A stretch of 64,000 bases of DNA from Microbacterium abyssi (GCF_015277895.1 NZ_CP063815.1:2604001-2668000), one strand, 5' to 3'; counted from the first letter of the stretch, positions 1 to 14,150 are shown. Numbers and translations are program-made. The notes: generated from the sequence alone by a model not told the origin.

Positions 1-1425
<1,425 letters not shown>

Positions 1426-1481
1426 TAGTTCTCCTGTGTCTCAATAAATTTCTGTGATCAGACGCTGGGCGAAGCCGCGCG

Positions 1482-4982
<3,501 letters not shown>

Positions 4983-4998
4983 GGGAATAACCTCCGTG

Positions 4999-5012
4999 AG
5001 CCCCGCAGGGCT
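4999..5012 (-). promoter_or_regulatory. Small hairpin in the rpoB leader
   Basis: The arms AGCCC and GGGCT pair perfectly around a 4-base loop. The hairpin ends three bases before the GGAGG ribosome site of rpoB, so it could affect ribosome access. The pairing is seen directly; the effect is inferred. Confidence 0.4.
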
Positions 5013-5108
5013 TCTCGATTCCTTTGTCGTCAGGTGGAGTGCGCGCTCACATGCTCAACATCTGCCGACCACCATATGAGGGCAGGGAGAAAGGAGGCGC
5101 AAGGAACA

Positions 5109-5137
5109 ACTATACGAGGTAATTCGCGACATGGCAA
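5109..5137 (-). promoter_or_regulatory. rpoBC promoter, sigma-70 type
   Basis: On the minus strand there is TTGCCA, a spacer of exactly 17 bases, then TATAGT. This is the closest match to the housekeeping consensus that I found in the window. Transcription would begin near 5102, giving an rpoB leader of about 120 bases. Confidence 0.8.
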
Positions 5138-5195
5138 GCCTGATCCTTGACCAATTCCGGATGCTGCGGTAAAAGCCCCCTCGCGGGTCGAAAGG

Positions 5196-6950
5196 TCAGG
5201 CGATGTTGAGCTCGTTGCCGGGGATGGATGCCAGCAGACGGCGGGTGTACGGGTCGCGAGGGTTCGTGAAGATCTCCTCCGAGGATGCCGCCTCCACGAG
5301 CGCGCCGTCCTTCATCACGCACACGTAGTCGCTGATCAGCCGCACCACCGCGAGGTCGTGCGAGATGAACAGATAGCTCAGGCCGTACTCGCGCTGCAGA
5401 TCGCCGAGCAGGCGCAGGATCTGATCCTGCACCAGGACGTCCAGCGCCGAGACCGGCTCGTCGCAGACGATCAGGTCGGGCGAGAGGGCGAGCGCGCGGG
5501 CGATCGCGACGCGCTGCCGCTGACCGCCGGAGAGCTCGGACGGGTACCGGCGCAGCATCGACTGCGGCAGCGCGACGTCGTCGAGCAGCTGCCGGACGCG
5601 CTTGCGCCGGTCGGCACCGCTCCCCCGCCGGTAGAACTCCAGCGGCTCGGCGATCAGACGCTCGATCGTGAACATCGGATTCAGGCTCGAGTACGGGTCC
5701 TGGAAGATCGGCTGCACGCGCTGCCGGAAGTCCCTGGTGTCCGCACGGTTCAAGGAGGCGATGTCCTTGCCCTCGTAGCGGATGACGCCTTTGGTCGGCT
5801 CGAACAGCTTCAGCAGCATCCGCGCCGTCGTCGTCTTGCCCGACCCCGACTCGCCCACGATCGCGACGGTCTCGCCGCGCGGGATCGCCAGCGAAACGTC
5901 GTTCACCGCGACGAAGTCCTCGCCGCGTCCGCGGACGGGGAACACCTTGGTGAGATTCTCGATCTCGACGATGTTGTCGGGTGGGGAGGCTGCGGTGGCA
6001 GTCGTCGTTTCGACTCGCTGCGCTCGCTCAACGCGTTTCGTCTCGCCTTCGGCTCGCTCAACGACCCGCGGCGAGTCGGGCTCATCGGTCGGGACGGCGC
6101 CAGAGGCGGCGGTGAAGGCCTCCGGCTGCAGGCGCGCGACGGCGACCGACGGGGCGGCCTTCACGAGCGACTGGGTGTACGGGTGCTGCGGATCCTCGAG
6201 GATCTGCTTCGCATCGCCCTGCTCGACGACCTTGCCGCGGTGCATGACGATGACGCGCTCGGCGCGTTCGGCAGCGAGGCCCAGGTCGTGCGTGATGAGC
6301 AGCACGGCCGTCCCGAGCTCGCGGGTCATCGCGCCGATCTGATCGAGGATCGTCTGCTGCACCGTGACGTCCAGGGCGCTGGTCGGCTCGTCCGCGATGA
6401 GCAGCCGCGGCTTGCAGGCCAGCCCGATCGCGATGAGCGCGCGCTGGCGCATGCCGCCGGAGAACTCGTGCGGGTACTGCTTGGCGCGCTTGGCGGCATC
6501 CGGGAGGCCGGCCGCCTCGAGCGCCTCGACGACCTTCTGCGAGACGTTCTGGCGGTTCGCGAGTCCGTGCGCCAGCAGCGTCTCGGCGACCTGCGTGCCG
6601 ATCTTGGCGACCGGGTTGAGGTTGGACATCGGGTCCTGCGGGACGAGTCCGATGTCACGCCCGCGGATGCCGCGCAGCTCGCTCTCGGAAGCCTTGGAGA
6701 TCTCGCGACCGTCCAGGCGGATGCTGCCGCCGGCGATGCGGCCGCCACCGGCGAGGAGTCCGATGATCGCCATCGCGGTGGTCGACTTGCCCGAGCCGGA
6801 CTCGCCCACGATCGCGACGGTCTCGCCTTCGGAGATGTCGAGATCGACGCCCTCGACCGCGTGGACGGTGCCGTCCATGGTGTTGAAGTCGACCGCGAGA
6901 TCGCGGACGGACAGCAGCGGAGCATCCATGCTCTGTTGTTCCTTGCTCAT
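5196..6950 (-). CDS. Oligopeptide ABC importer, fused double ATPase
   Basis: This protein carries both nucleotide-binding domains of a dipeptide/oligopeptide importer in one chain of 584 residues (DppD-DppF or OppD-OppF type). Domain 1 has Walker A GESGSGKST at 49-57, signature FSGGMRQR at 163-170 and Walker B with DEPT at 187-190. Domain 2 has Walker A GESGSGKTT at 366-374 and signature LSGGQRQR. The oligopeptide-specific C-terminal segment (HPYTQSL and DPYTRRLL) follows each domain. The ATG start lies one base after the stop of the upstream permease gene. The linker near residues 294-315 is encoded by a copy of a palindromic repeat that elsewhere is intergenic. It is the last gene of the operon. 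Confidence 0.95.
   Translation of the reverse strand: MSKEQQSMDAPLLSVRDLAVDFNTMDGTVHAVEGVDLDISEGETVAIVGESGSGKSTTAMAIIGLLAGGGRIAGGSIRLDGREISKASESELRGIRGRDIGLVPQDPMSNLNPVAKIGTQVAETLLAHGLANRQNVSQKVVEALEAAGLPDAAKRAKQYPHEFSGGMRQRALIAIGLACKPRLLIADEPTSALDVTVQQTILDQIGAMTRELGTAVLLITHDLGLAAERAERVIVMHRGKVVEQGDAKQILEDPQHPYTQSLVKAAPSVAVARLQPEAFTAASGAVPTDEPDSPRVVERAEGETKRVERAQRVETTTATAASPPDNIVEIENLTKVFPVRGRGEDFVAVNDVSLAIPRGETVAIVGESGSGKTTTARMLLKLFEPTKGVIRYEGKDIASLNRADTRDFRQRVQPIFQDPYSSLNPMFTIERLIAEPLEFYRRGSGADRRKRVRQLLDDVALPQSMLRRYPSELSGGQRQRVAIARALALSPDLIVCDEPVSALDVLVQDQILRLLGDLQREYGLSYLFISHDLAVVRLISDYVCVMKDGALVEAASSEEIFTNPRDPYTRRLLASIPGNELNIA
6008..6071. repeat. Repeat family A, copy inside a coding region
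   Basis: This copy contains the family core GTTTCGTCTCG and CGCTCAACGACCC, also found at 17653-17852 and 43510-43716. Here it lies in frame inside the fused ATPase gene, between the two ATPase domains, and is translated (minus strand) as an Arg/Glu/Val/Thr-rich linker. Confidence 0.85.
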
Positions 6951-6951
6951 G

Positions 6952-7905
6952 TCAGCGCGCCCTCGTCCTCGGATCCATGGATTCTCGCAGCGCCTCGCCG
7001 AACAGCGTGAAACCGAGCGCTGTGACGGCGATGCAGATGCCGGGGAAGAACGCCAGCCACGGGGCGATCGCCAGCTCGCTCTGCGCGTAGGTCAGCATCC
7101 GGCCCCATTCGGCCGTCTCGGGGCGTCCGCCGCCGAGGCCGAGGAACGACAGCGCCGCAGCGTCGATCACGGCCGTCGCGAGCGTCAGGGTCCCCTGCAC
7201 GATGACTGGGCCGATGGCGTTGGGCAGGACGTGCGACATCGTGATGCGGCCCCGGCCGAGACCGAGGGTCTGCGCCGACAGCACATAGTCGCTGGAGCGC
7301 TGCTGCAGCATCGACGCGCGAAGAAGCCGGGCGAAGATGGGCACCTGCGAGGCACCGATCGCGATCATCACCGCGAACGGTGTCTGACCGAGGATCGCCG
7401 CGATCGAGACCGCGAGCAGCAGGTTCGGCACCGACAGGATGATGTCGACGATGCGCATGATGAGCGTATCGACCCAGCCGCCGAACGTTCCGGCGATGAG
7501 ACCCAGCAGCATTCCGCCGACCAGGCCCAGCGCGGTGGAGACCACACCGACGAGCAGCGACGCCCGCGCGCCCCAGATGAGCTTGGACAGCACGTCGCCG
7601 CCGAAGCGGTCCAGGCCCAGCGGGAACTCCGGCAGTTCGCCGGGACCGGGGATGTGCGTCGGGGTGATGTCGCGCGCTCCGGGGAGCGCCGTCTCGGGGT
7701 AGGGCGCGAGGATCTGGGCGAGGACGGCGACGAGGACGAACACCAGGACGATGACGGCACCGATCCAGGCGGTCGGGTTGCGGCGCATGCGCACGAAGAC
7801 GTCGCGCCAGAATCCGCCGGGGCTCTCCTTGCCCTCCCGCTGCGCGATCGCAGCGGTGTCGAGGACTCCCCCGCCTTGCGCAGGGGGCAGCACGGGGCTG
7901 GTCAT
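6952..7905 (-). CDS. Oligopeptide ABC importer permease, DppC/OppC type
   Basis: This is the second membrane subunit of the peptide importer, 317 residues. A cytoplasmic N-terminus with the OppC-type segment (FWRDVFVRMRRNPTAWIG) precedes a first membrane helix near residues 45-67. The EAA-type cytoplasmic loop, which contacts the ATPase, is seen around GASQVPIFARLLRAS and the following helices. The ATG start overlaps the TGA of the upstream permease gene by four bases (ATGA), indicating translational coupling. It works with the DppB-type permease upstream and the double ATPase downstream. Confidence 0.94.
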   Translation of the reverse strand: MTSPVLPPAQGGGVLDTAAIAQREGKESPGGFWRDVFVRMRRNPTAWIGAVIVLVFVLVAVLAQILAPYPETALPGARDITPTHIPGPGELPEFPLGLDRFGGDVLSKLIWGARASLLVGVVSTALGLVGGMLLGLIAGTFGGWVDTLIMRIVDIILSVPNLLLAVSIAAILGQTPFAVMIAIGASQVPIFARLLRASMLQQRSSDYVLSAQTLGLGRGRITMSHVLPNAIGPVIVQGTLTLATAVIDAAALSFLGLGGGRPETAEWGRMLTYAQSELAIAPWLAFFPGICIAVTALGFTLFGEALRESMDPRTRAR

Positions 7906-8906
7906 TGGACCCTCACTCTCGGGTCGATGATGCTGTACGACACATCAACGGCCAGGTTTATCAGCGCATAGGCGATCGCGATGAAGATGATGAACCCCTG
8001 CAGCACCGGGAAGTCGCGGGTGAAGATGGCACGCGCGAGGAACGAGCCGACGCCGGGGAAGGCGAAGACCGTCTCGGTGAGGACCGCGCCGGAGATCAGG
8101 AGCCCCGTCTGCAGGCCGATCGTTGTGATGACCGGCAGCATCGCGTTGCGCAGGATGAACCGGCTGCGCAGCGTCGAGTTGGCGACGCCCTTCGCGCGGC
8201 CGGTGCGGACGTAGTCGGCGTTCTGCACCTCGAGGACGCTCGCCCTGGTGATGCGGACGATGATCGCGAGCGGGATCGTGCCGAGCGCGATCGCCGGGAG
8301 GATCAGGTGCAGGATGGCATCCCACGATGCGTCGAACTCCCCCGTGATGATGCCGTCCCACACGTAGAAACCGGTGGGGTGTGTGGCATCTATTCGCGGA
8401 TCCTGTCTGCCGTCGGCCGGAAGCCAGCCGAGCTGGACCGCGAAGACGTACTTCAGGATGAAGGCCAGGAAGAACACCGGGATGGTGATGCCGACCAGGC
8501 TCAGCACCACGGAGGCGTGGTCGCTGAACTTACCGTGCCGGCGTGCGGCCCAGTATCCGAGCGGCACGCCGATGCCGATCGCGATGATGAGCGCCGCGAT
8601 GGAAAGTTCGATCGTGGCCGGAAAGCGCCGGAAGAACTCCTCTGTCACCGGGCGGTTCGTCTGGATCGACGTGCCGAAGTCGCCCTGCAGGAGTCGGCCG
8701 ATCCAGATGAAGTACTGCTCGATGAGGGGCCGATCGAACCCGTACAGCTTGTTGACCCGTTCGATGGCCTCCGGGGTCGCCTTCTCGCCGAGAAGGGCGA
8801 CGGCCGGACCGCCGGGGAGGGCCCTGACCCAGGCGAACAGCAGGATGCTGAGCCCGAACAGGGTGGGGATGAGGAACAGCAGTCTCCTGCCGATGGTGCG
8901 CAGCAA
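7902..8906 (-). CDS. Oligopeptide ABC importer permease, DppB/OppB type
   Basis: This is the first membrane subunit of the peptide importer, 334 residues from the chosen start. The family pattern is clear: an N-terminal helix (LLFLIPTLFGLSILLFAWV), the GDFGTSI motif after the periplasmic loop, and five further helices with the permease loop. I chose the TTG at 8906 because GGAG lies six bases before it. A longer frame starting at ATG 8957 would run through a large hairpin (8933-8985) and adds only a basic, unconserved stretch. The stop overlaps the next permease start (ATGA). Confidence 0.9.
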   Translation of the reverse strand: MLRTIGRRLLFLIPTLFGLSILLFAWVRALPGGPAVALLGEKATPEAIERVNKLYGFDRPLIEQYFIWIGRLLQGDFGTSIQTNRPVTEEFFRRFPATIELSIAALIIAIGIGVPLGYWAARRHGKFSDHASVVLSLVGITIPVFFLAFILKYVFAVQLGWLPADGRQDPRIDATHPTGFYVWDGIITGEFDASWDAILHLILPAIALGTIPLAIIVRITRASVLEVQNADYVRTGRAKGVANSTLRSRFILRNAMLPVITTIGLQTGLLISGAVLTETVFAFPGVGSFLARAIFTRDFPVLQGFIIFIAIAYALINLAVDVSYSIIDPRVRVQ

Positions 8907-8932
8907 GTGGTACTCCGATTGCGTAGACGAGC

Positions 8933-8985
8933 GCGATCCGCCCCGCGCCCTCCGCATGAAAGGGGACGGGCGCGGGGCGGATCGC
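8933..8985 (-). terminator. 18-bp hairpin after the binding-protein gene
   Basis: Arms 8933-8950 and 8968-8985 pair perfectly over 18 bases around a 17-base loop. The hairpin sits between the binding-protein stop and the permease start. It has no T-run, so it is more likely a partial terminator or an RNA-stabilising structure than a full stop. Such structures typically give more binding protein than permease. Confidence 0.75.
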
Positions 8986-8992
8986 TATCGCG

Positions 8993-10672
8993 TCACTTCG
9001 TGAGGACGATCTGGTTGAAGACCTCGTCGTTCACCGGGCTCGCCGGGTAGCTCTCGACCCGAGGGTCGAAGGCCAGCGTGGGAGCCGGGTGCGCCAGCGG
9101 CACACCGGGGATGAACTCCGCGACCATCTCGTTGATGTCCTGGTACAGCCCGGTCTGCTCCTCGAGGTCCGGGACGCCGCGCGCCTCGGCCAGGGCGTCG
9201 AACAGCTCGGGGTTGTCGAAGCCCCACTCCGAGCTCTGCGCACCGAAGAAGACGCCGACGAAGTTGTCGGTGTCGTTGTAGTCACCGGTCCAGCCGAGCA
9301 GGTGGATGCCGTGGTCCGCGGTGCCGGTGGTGCGGTCGAGGTACTCGACCCACTCCTCCGAGACCGGAGTCGTCTCGACACCGACTTCAGCGAGCTGCGA
9401 CGAGAGCACCGTGAAGATCTGCTCGGGGTCCGGCATGTACGGACGCGAGACGTTGACCGGGTAGTTGAAGTCGAGCTTCAGCGGGTTGGACTCGTCGTAG
9501 CCCGCCTCGGCCAGCAGCGACTTGGCCTTGTCGACGTCGTACTCGTAGGTCGTGACGTCCTCGTTGTAGCCGTTGACGCTGTCCGGCATGAACTGCGTCG
9601 CCTTCTCCGTGCCCTCCGGCAGCACCTGGCTGATCAGCGCGTCCTTGTCGATCGCGTACGAGAGCGCCTCGCGCACCTTCGGGTCCTGCAGCTCGGGAAT
9701 CTGCTGGTTGAACGCCAGATAGAGGATCGTGAACGGCGGACGGGAGACCATCCTGAAGCCGTCCTCCTCAAGGGCGGCCGTGTCGGCGGGGCCGACCAGG
9801 TCGTAGCCGTCGATGTCGCCGGCCTCGAGGGACTGGCGGCGTGCGGTCGGGTCATCGATGGTGCGGAAGATGATCTCGTCGATCTGCCCCTTCTCGCCCC
9901 AGTAGTCCTCGTAGTAGCTGAGGGTCAGCTGCTCGCCGCGAGCCCATTCGTCGAACTTGAAGGGGCCTGTTCCCGCGGGGTGCGCCTCGGCGTACTCCGA
10001 CATCTGCGGGGCCTCGGCAGAGCCCGCGACCTCGTCAGCGCCGAACTCGGCCATCGCGGCCGGGCTCTGCATCGCGAACGCGGGAAGGGAGAGTGCGGGG
10101 ATGAAGCCGGCGAACGGCTTGTTCAGCTCGACGGTCGCCGAGTAGTCGCCGTCGGGCGTGCAGGACTTGTAGACCGCGTTCTCGGGGCTCTCGGCATAGC
10201 CATGGAAGAGCTTGTTGTAGTAGTAGCCGAAGGCCTCGGATGCGGCGAGACCCGTCCAGTTGTACCAGCGGTCGAAGTTGGCGCAGACGGCCTCGGCGTT
10301 GAACGGAGTGCCGTCGTGGAAGGTGACGTCCTCCTTCAGCGCGAAGGTGTGCGACATGCCGTCTTCGGCGGACTCCCACGACTCGGCGAGAAGCGGTGCG
10401 GGGTCGGCGGTGCCGGGCTCGGTGCCGACGAGGCCCTCGAAGATCTGGCGCGAGACGCGGAAGGTCTCGCCGTCCTGTGCGAAGGCGGGGTCGAGGCTGG
10501 CCGGGTCGGAGGATGCCGCGAACACGAACGTGCTGTCGACCTCTTCTCCGCCGCCGTCCGCCGTGTCGTCACCGCGTTCACTGGCGACGCAGCCCGCGAG
10601 CAGCATCGCTGCGATCGCAGTGCCGGTGACGGCGATGAGCCCTCGCCGCCGGCGCATGGATGTGTGGTTCAT
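8993..10672 (-). CDS. Oligopeptide-binding lipoprotein, family 5
   Basis: This is the extracytoplasmic binding protein of the peptide importer, 559 residues, typical of the DppA/OppA family. It has a basic N-terminus, a hydrophobic signal and a lipobox LLAGC, so the mature protein is lipid-anchored at the Cys near residue 28. Family marks include SLDPAFAQDGETFRVSRQIFEGL near the mature N-terminus and the FHDGTPFNAEAVCANFDRW block. It is the first gene of the operon and is followed by a strong hairpin before the permeases. The peptide specificity cannot be read from sequence. Confidence 0.95.
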   Translation of the reverse strand: MNHTSMRRRRGLIAVTGTAIAAMLLAGCVASERGDDTADGGGEEVDSTFVFAASSDPASLDPAFAQDGETFRVSRQIFEGLVGTEPGTADPAPLLAESWESAEDGMSHTFALKEDVTFHDGTPFNAEAVCANFDRWYNWTGLAASEAFGYYYNKLFHGYAESPENAVYKSCTPDGDYSATVELNKPFAGFIPALSLPAFAMQSPAAMAEFGADEVAGSAEAPQMSEYAEAHPAGTGPFKFDEWARGEQLTLSYYEDYWGEKGQIDEIIFRTIDDPTARRQSLEAGDIDGYDLVGPADTAALEEDGFRMVSRPPFTILYLAFNQQIPELQDPKVREALSYAIDKDALISQVLPEGTEKATQFMPDSVNGYNEDVTTYEYDVDKAKSLLAEAGYDESNPLKLDFNYPVNVSRPYMPDPEQIFTVLSSQLAEVGVETTPVSEEWVEYLDRTTGTADHGIHLLGWTGDYNDTDNFVGVFFGAQSSEWGFDNPELFDALAEARGVPDLEEQTGLYQDINEMVAEFIPGVPLAHPAPTLAFDPRVESYPASPVNDEVFNQIVLTK

Positions 10673-10749
10673 GCTGTGTACCTTCCCTAGTGGGGCGCTT
10701 CGTTGCGCGTGCCGGTCGCGTCGTCGCTCCCGTTACACGTGATGCATTG

Positions 10750-10778
10750 ACGCTACCCAGCCCGCACCTGGAATCCAA
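10750..10778 (-). promoter_or_regulatory. Possible promoter of the peptide importer operon
   Basis: TTGGAT, a 17-base spacer and TAGCGT occur on the minus strand, about 75 bases before the binding-protein start. The match to consensus is modest. Confidence 0.3.
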
Positions 10779-10858
10779 ACGCATCCATGTTGCGATCCGG
10801 TATCAGCTCTGTAACGCTCCCGTCCCTTCCCCTCCCGAGAGGAGTTTGGTGAGCGGCG

Positions 10859-12343
10859 TCAGCGGCCGAGCAGGAGGGCGCGAGCGGCCTCGGCGCCGAC
10901 GCGGCTGGCGGCGGCGACCTCGACGACGGGCAGGGGCAGCGGATGCTGCGCCGCGAGGCCCACGTTCACCACGACCGCGTCCGGCTGCCGCCGGGCTGCG
11001 AGCTCCACAAGGGCGCGCTGGCCGGCGTCCACATCCGGCCGGTCGATCAGCAGCACGAGCCGTCCGCCGGCGGCGACCGCCGCGTCCAGCGCGGCATCCC
11101 GCTCCGTCTCCGTCGCCCGGGCGATGTCGAGGCGCACGCGGAAGCCGTCGCCGGCGAGGGCCTCTGAGACGTACGCCGCGGCGCTGTCGACCGCGAGCGT
11201 CGACCGCCGGCGCGCGTCGACGACCGACAGGGCGGATGCCGCGGCATCCAGCTCACTGGTCACACGCAGCGCGCGACGGACGATCGATGCCCCGTCGAAG
11301 TTCGGCACGGCCGCCGACGTCGCGGCGGCGAGCTTGGTAGCCAGCACCCGTACGCGCTCGCGCGCCTGCTCGACCCGCTCGCGGGAGAGCGTCCCGTTCC
11401 GCAGCGCCGCGACGATCGCCTCGCGCGCGGCGAGGTAGTCGCGCTCGTCCTGATCCGGGTGCGCATCGTCACCGGGGTTCGTCGGGTTGCCGATGCACAG
11501 TAAGTCGGCGCCGGCGGCCAGGGCCTGCACGGCTCCGCCGCCGAGGCCGACCGATTCGCGGACGGCGGCCATATCAAGGGCGTCCGTGATGATGACGCCG
11601 TCGAAGCCCATCTCGCGCAGGCGTTCGAGCACCGCGGGGTTCAAAGTTGCCGGCTGCGCACCGCATGCTGGGACGACGATGTGCGCGGTCATGATCGTGT
11701 CCACGCCCGCGGCGATGGCGGCGCGGAACGGCTCCAGGTGCACGTTGTCGACCTCGGATGGATCGAGCGTGATCACCGGCAGCGCGTGGTGCGAGTCGAG
11801 GTGGGTGTCGCCGTGCCCGGGGAAGTGCTTGACGCACGCGGCCACTCCCCCGTTCTGCAGCCCGTGCACCGTTGCTGCGACGTGGCGCGAGACCAGCGCG
11901 GCATCCGCGCCGAAAGAGCGCACGCCGATCACGGGATTGCGGGGATCGGTGTTGACGTCGGCGACCGGCCCGAGCACCACGTCGACGCCGACCCGGCGGG
12001 CGCGTCGGGCGAGCTCGGCGCCGGTGGCCTCGCTGGCCGCGGTGTCGTCGAGGATGCCGAGCTGCGCCGCTCCGGGAAGCGTGGACCCGGTGGCGACCTC
12101 GAGGCGGGTGACGCTGCCGCCCTCCTCGTCGATGCCGATCAGCGCGTAGGGATTCGCGGTGTGGATCTCGGCGCTCAGGGCCGCGAGCTCTTCGGAGATG
12201 TTCTGCCCGAAGTAGACGACGCCGGCGAGGTCCTGCTCGAGCGCATCGCGCAGCCACTCCGGCGCGCCTTCGCCTTCGAGACGCGTGCCGAAGAAGCCCG
12301 GCCACAGCACGCTGTTGGCGAGGCGGGTGAGATCGTCCGTCAT
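10859..12343 (-). CDS. nagZ: Beta-N-acetylhexosaminidase, GH3 NagZ type
   Basis: This enzyme would remove terminal N-acetylglucosamine from muropeptides, chitin fragments or related glycosides. It is 494 residues with a GH3 barrel. The NagZ-specific loop KHFPGHG (172-178) followed by DSH (183-185) supplies the Asp-His acid/base pair, and the nucleophile is Asp254 in IITDALDM. It has a C-terminal second domain, as in two-domain Gram-positive NagZ. There is no signal peptide, so it is probably cytoplasmic. The ATG overlaps the stop of the upstream permease gene (ATGA), so it acts in one operon with the sugar importer. Substrate choice between cell-wall turnover products and chito-oligosaccharides is not decided by the sequence. 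Confidence 0.92.
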   Translation of the reverse strand: MTDDLTRLANSVLWPGFFGTRLEGEGAPEWLRDALEQDLAGVVYFGQNISEELAALSAEIHTANPYALIGIDEEGGSVTRLEVATGSTLPGAAQLGILDDTAASEATGAELARRARRVGVDVVLGPVADVNTDPRNPVIGVRSFGADAALVSRHVAATVHGLQNGGVAACVKHFPGHGDTHLDSHHALPVITLDPSEVDNVHLEPFRAAIAAGVDTIMTAHIVVPACGAQPATLNPAVLERLREMGFDGVIITDALDMAAVRESVGLGGGAVQALAAGADLLCIGNPTNPGDDAHPDQDERDYLAAREAIVAALRNGTLSRERVEQARERVRVLATKLAAATSAAVPNFDGASIVRRALRVTSELDAAASALSVVDARRRSTLAVDSAAAYVSEALAGDGFRVRLDIARATETERDAALDAAVAAGGRLVLLIDRPDVDAGQRALVELAARRQPDAVVVNVGLAAQHPLPLPVVEVAAASRVGAEAARALLLGR

Positions 12344-13173
12344 CCCTTCACCGCTCCCGACGTCATGCCACTCGCCAGACGCCCCTGCACGATGACGAAG
12401 AAGATCATGACCGGGATGGTGATGATGGTGGATGCCGCCATGATGCTGCCCCAGTCGTTGGAGTGCAGCCCGAAGAAGGACTTCAGTCCGATCGCGACGG
12501 TGTACTGGTCGGCGGCGCCGCCGAGCATCGTCATGGCGAAGATGAACTCGTTCCACGCGGTGATGAAACTGAAGATGCTGGTGGCGACGAGACCCGGCAT
12601 CACCAGCGGCAGCAGCACCGAGCGGAACATGCGCCACCAGCTGGCGCCGTCGAGGTACGCGGCCTCCTCGAGTTCGACCGGGACGGCGGCGACGAAGCCG
12701 CGCAGCATCCAGATGCCGAACGCGAGCGAGAGAGCGACGTAGACGATCATCAGGCCGATGATGCTGTTCAGCAGCCCCAGACTCTTGACCTGGAGGAACA
12801 GTGGGATCACCAGCGCCTCGAGCGGAACCATCTGCACGATGAGGATCATCATGAGGATCATGGTGCGGAACTTGAACCTGAAGCGGGCCACAGCGACGGC
12901 GGCGAGCAGGCACACCAGGGCGCTGACCAGCACGGTGACGATGGCCACGATGGCGGAGTTGCGCAGATACGTGCCGAATCCACCCTCGTTGAACACGAAG
13001 ATGAAGTGGTCGAGGGTGAACTCTTCCGGGATGAACGATCGACCGCCGCTGGAGGCGTTCTTGTCGAACGCGCTGGAGACCATCCAGTACGCGGGGAACA
13101 GCGTGAACGCCAGGAGCGCCGCGACGCCGATGCCGATGCCGACGCGGGAGAGGACGGACTTCTTCGGGTTCAC
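12340..13173 (-). CDS. Sugar ABC importer permease, MalG type
   Basis: This is the second membrane subunit of a carbohydrate importer, 277 residues with about six helices. The family signature loop is seen as VPVELEEAAYLDGASWWRMFRSVLLPLVMPG, the EAA motif that docks the ATPase. The start is a GTG at 13173 overlapping the stop of the upstream permease gene (GTGA). A longer upstream frame is an artefact of overlapping GC-rich sequence. No ATPase gene lies in this cluster, so it probably uses a shared MsiK/MalK-like ATPase encoded elsewhere. Confidence 0.93.
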   Translation of the reverse strand: MNPKKSVLSRVGIGIGVAALLAFTLFPAYWMVSSAFDKNASSGGRSFIPEEFTLDHFIFVFNEGGFGTYLRNSAIVAIVTVLVSALVCLLAAVAVARFRFKFRTMILMMILIVQMVPLEALVIPLFLQVKSLGLLNSIIGLMIVYVALSLAFGIWMLRGFVAAVPVELEEAAYLDGASWWRMFRSVLLPLVMPGLVATSIFSFITAWNEFIFAMTMLGGAADQYTVAIGLKSFFGLHSNDWGSIMAASTIITIPVMIFFVIVQGRLASGMTSGAVKG

Positions 13174-14150
13174 AGTTCGTCCTCCTTCATGAGCGAGCGG
13201 ATGTACACGATCGTGATTCCGATCAGCACGAGGGTGAGCAGCACGGCGAGCGCCGCGCCGAAGCCGTAGCGGTTCTGACCGAACGATTCGACGTACGACC
13301 AGACGCCGAGGTTGAGCACCGAACGGTTCGAGCCGGAGCCGCCGGGCATCAGGTAGACCTGCGCGAAGACCTTGAAGTCCCAGATGGTGGAGAGGATGAT
13401 CACGACCGAGAACACCGGGCGCAGGGTCGGGAAGACGATCTTCCAGAAGCGGCGCCAGGCACCGGCGCCGTCCATGGCTGCGGCTTCGAGCATCTCCTTG
13501 GAGACGCCGAGCAGGCCGGCGAGCACGGTGATCGCGACGAACGGGAAGCCGTGGTGCACGACGTTCAGCAGCACGATCGCGTAGAACGACCACTGGTTGG
13601 TGAACCAGTTGACGGGCCCGTCGATCAGGCCGAGGTCGAGCAGGATGCTGTTGAAGATGCCGCGGTCGGCATCGAAGATGAACGTCCAGACGTAGGTGCC
13701 GGTGACGGCGGGCATCGCCCAGGCGATCATGATGCAGCTGGAGACGATGAGCCGCCAGGTCTTGCCGAGGCGCTGCAGCAGTAGTGCCACGAGCGTGCCG
13801 AGGGCGACCGTGGCGAACACGGCGACGGCGGCGAAGCCGACGGTGTTCGGCAGGACGATGGTCCACAGCGTGGAGTCTGTGAGCGCCTCGATGTAGTTGC
13901 CGAGGCCGATCCAGTTGTTCTCGCCGGTGTTGATCTCGCGCAGGCCGTAGTCCTGCAGCGAATAGATGAACACCTGCACCAGGGGCCACAGCATCAGCCC
14001 CGCGAGGATGATCAGGCCCGGCGCGAGCAGCAGCCAAGGTCGGGACCTGGCGATCAGGGTGAAGCGGTTGGATCGGCGGCCACCGGCCACGGAGGCGGGG
14101 GTGTTCCCCGCCTCCGTGGGTGTCGGCAGCGGTGCATGCACCGTCGACAT
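13170..14150 (-). CDS. Sugar ABC importer permease, MalF type
   Basis: This is the first membrane subunit of the sugar importer, 326 residues. It begins with a Pro/Thr-rich cytoplasmic tail and a first helix (LLLAPGLIILAGLMLWPLVQVF), then a loop and five more helices. The EAA-type loop reads GVSKEMLEAAAMDGAGAWRRFWKIVFPTLRPV. ATG 14150 is preferred; a TTG directly before it at 14153 is possible, and neither has a strong ribosome site. It follows the binding-protein gene after 42 bases. Confidence 0.93.
   Translation of the reverse strand: MSTVHAPLPTPTEAGNTPASVAGGRRSNRFTLIARSRPWLLLAPGLIILAGLMLWPLVQVFIYSLQDYGLREINTGENNWIGLGNYIEALTDSTLWTIVLPNTVGFAAVAVFATVALGTLVALLLQRLGKTWRLIVSSCIMIAWAMPAVTGTYVWTFIFDADRGIFNSILLDLGLIDGPVNWFTNQWSFYAIVLLNVVHHGFPFVAITVLAGLLGVSKEMLEAAAMDGAGAWRRFWKIVFPTLRPVFSVVIILSTIWDFKVFAQVYLMPGGSGSNRSVLNLGVWSYVESFGQNRYGFGAALAVLLTLVLIGITIVYIRSLMKEDEL

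Noticed and set aside
5358..7010. Long plus-strand open frame opposite the double ATPase gene
   Set aside because: It mirrors the codon bias of the real gene; no family similarity or start signal.
12344..12913. N-terminal extension of nagZ
   Set aside because: It is the permease gene read in another frame; the ATGA overlap and the GH3 N-terminus fix the start at 12343.
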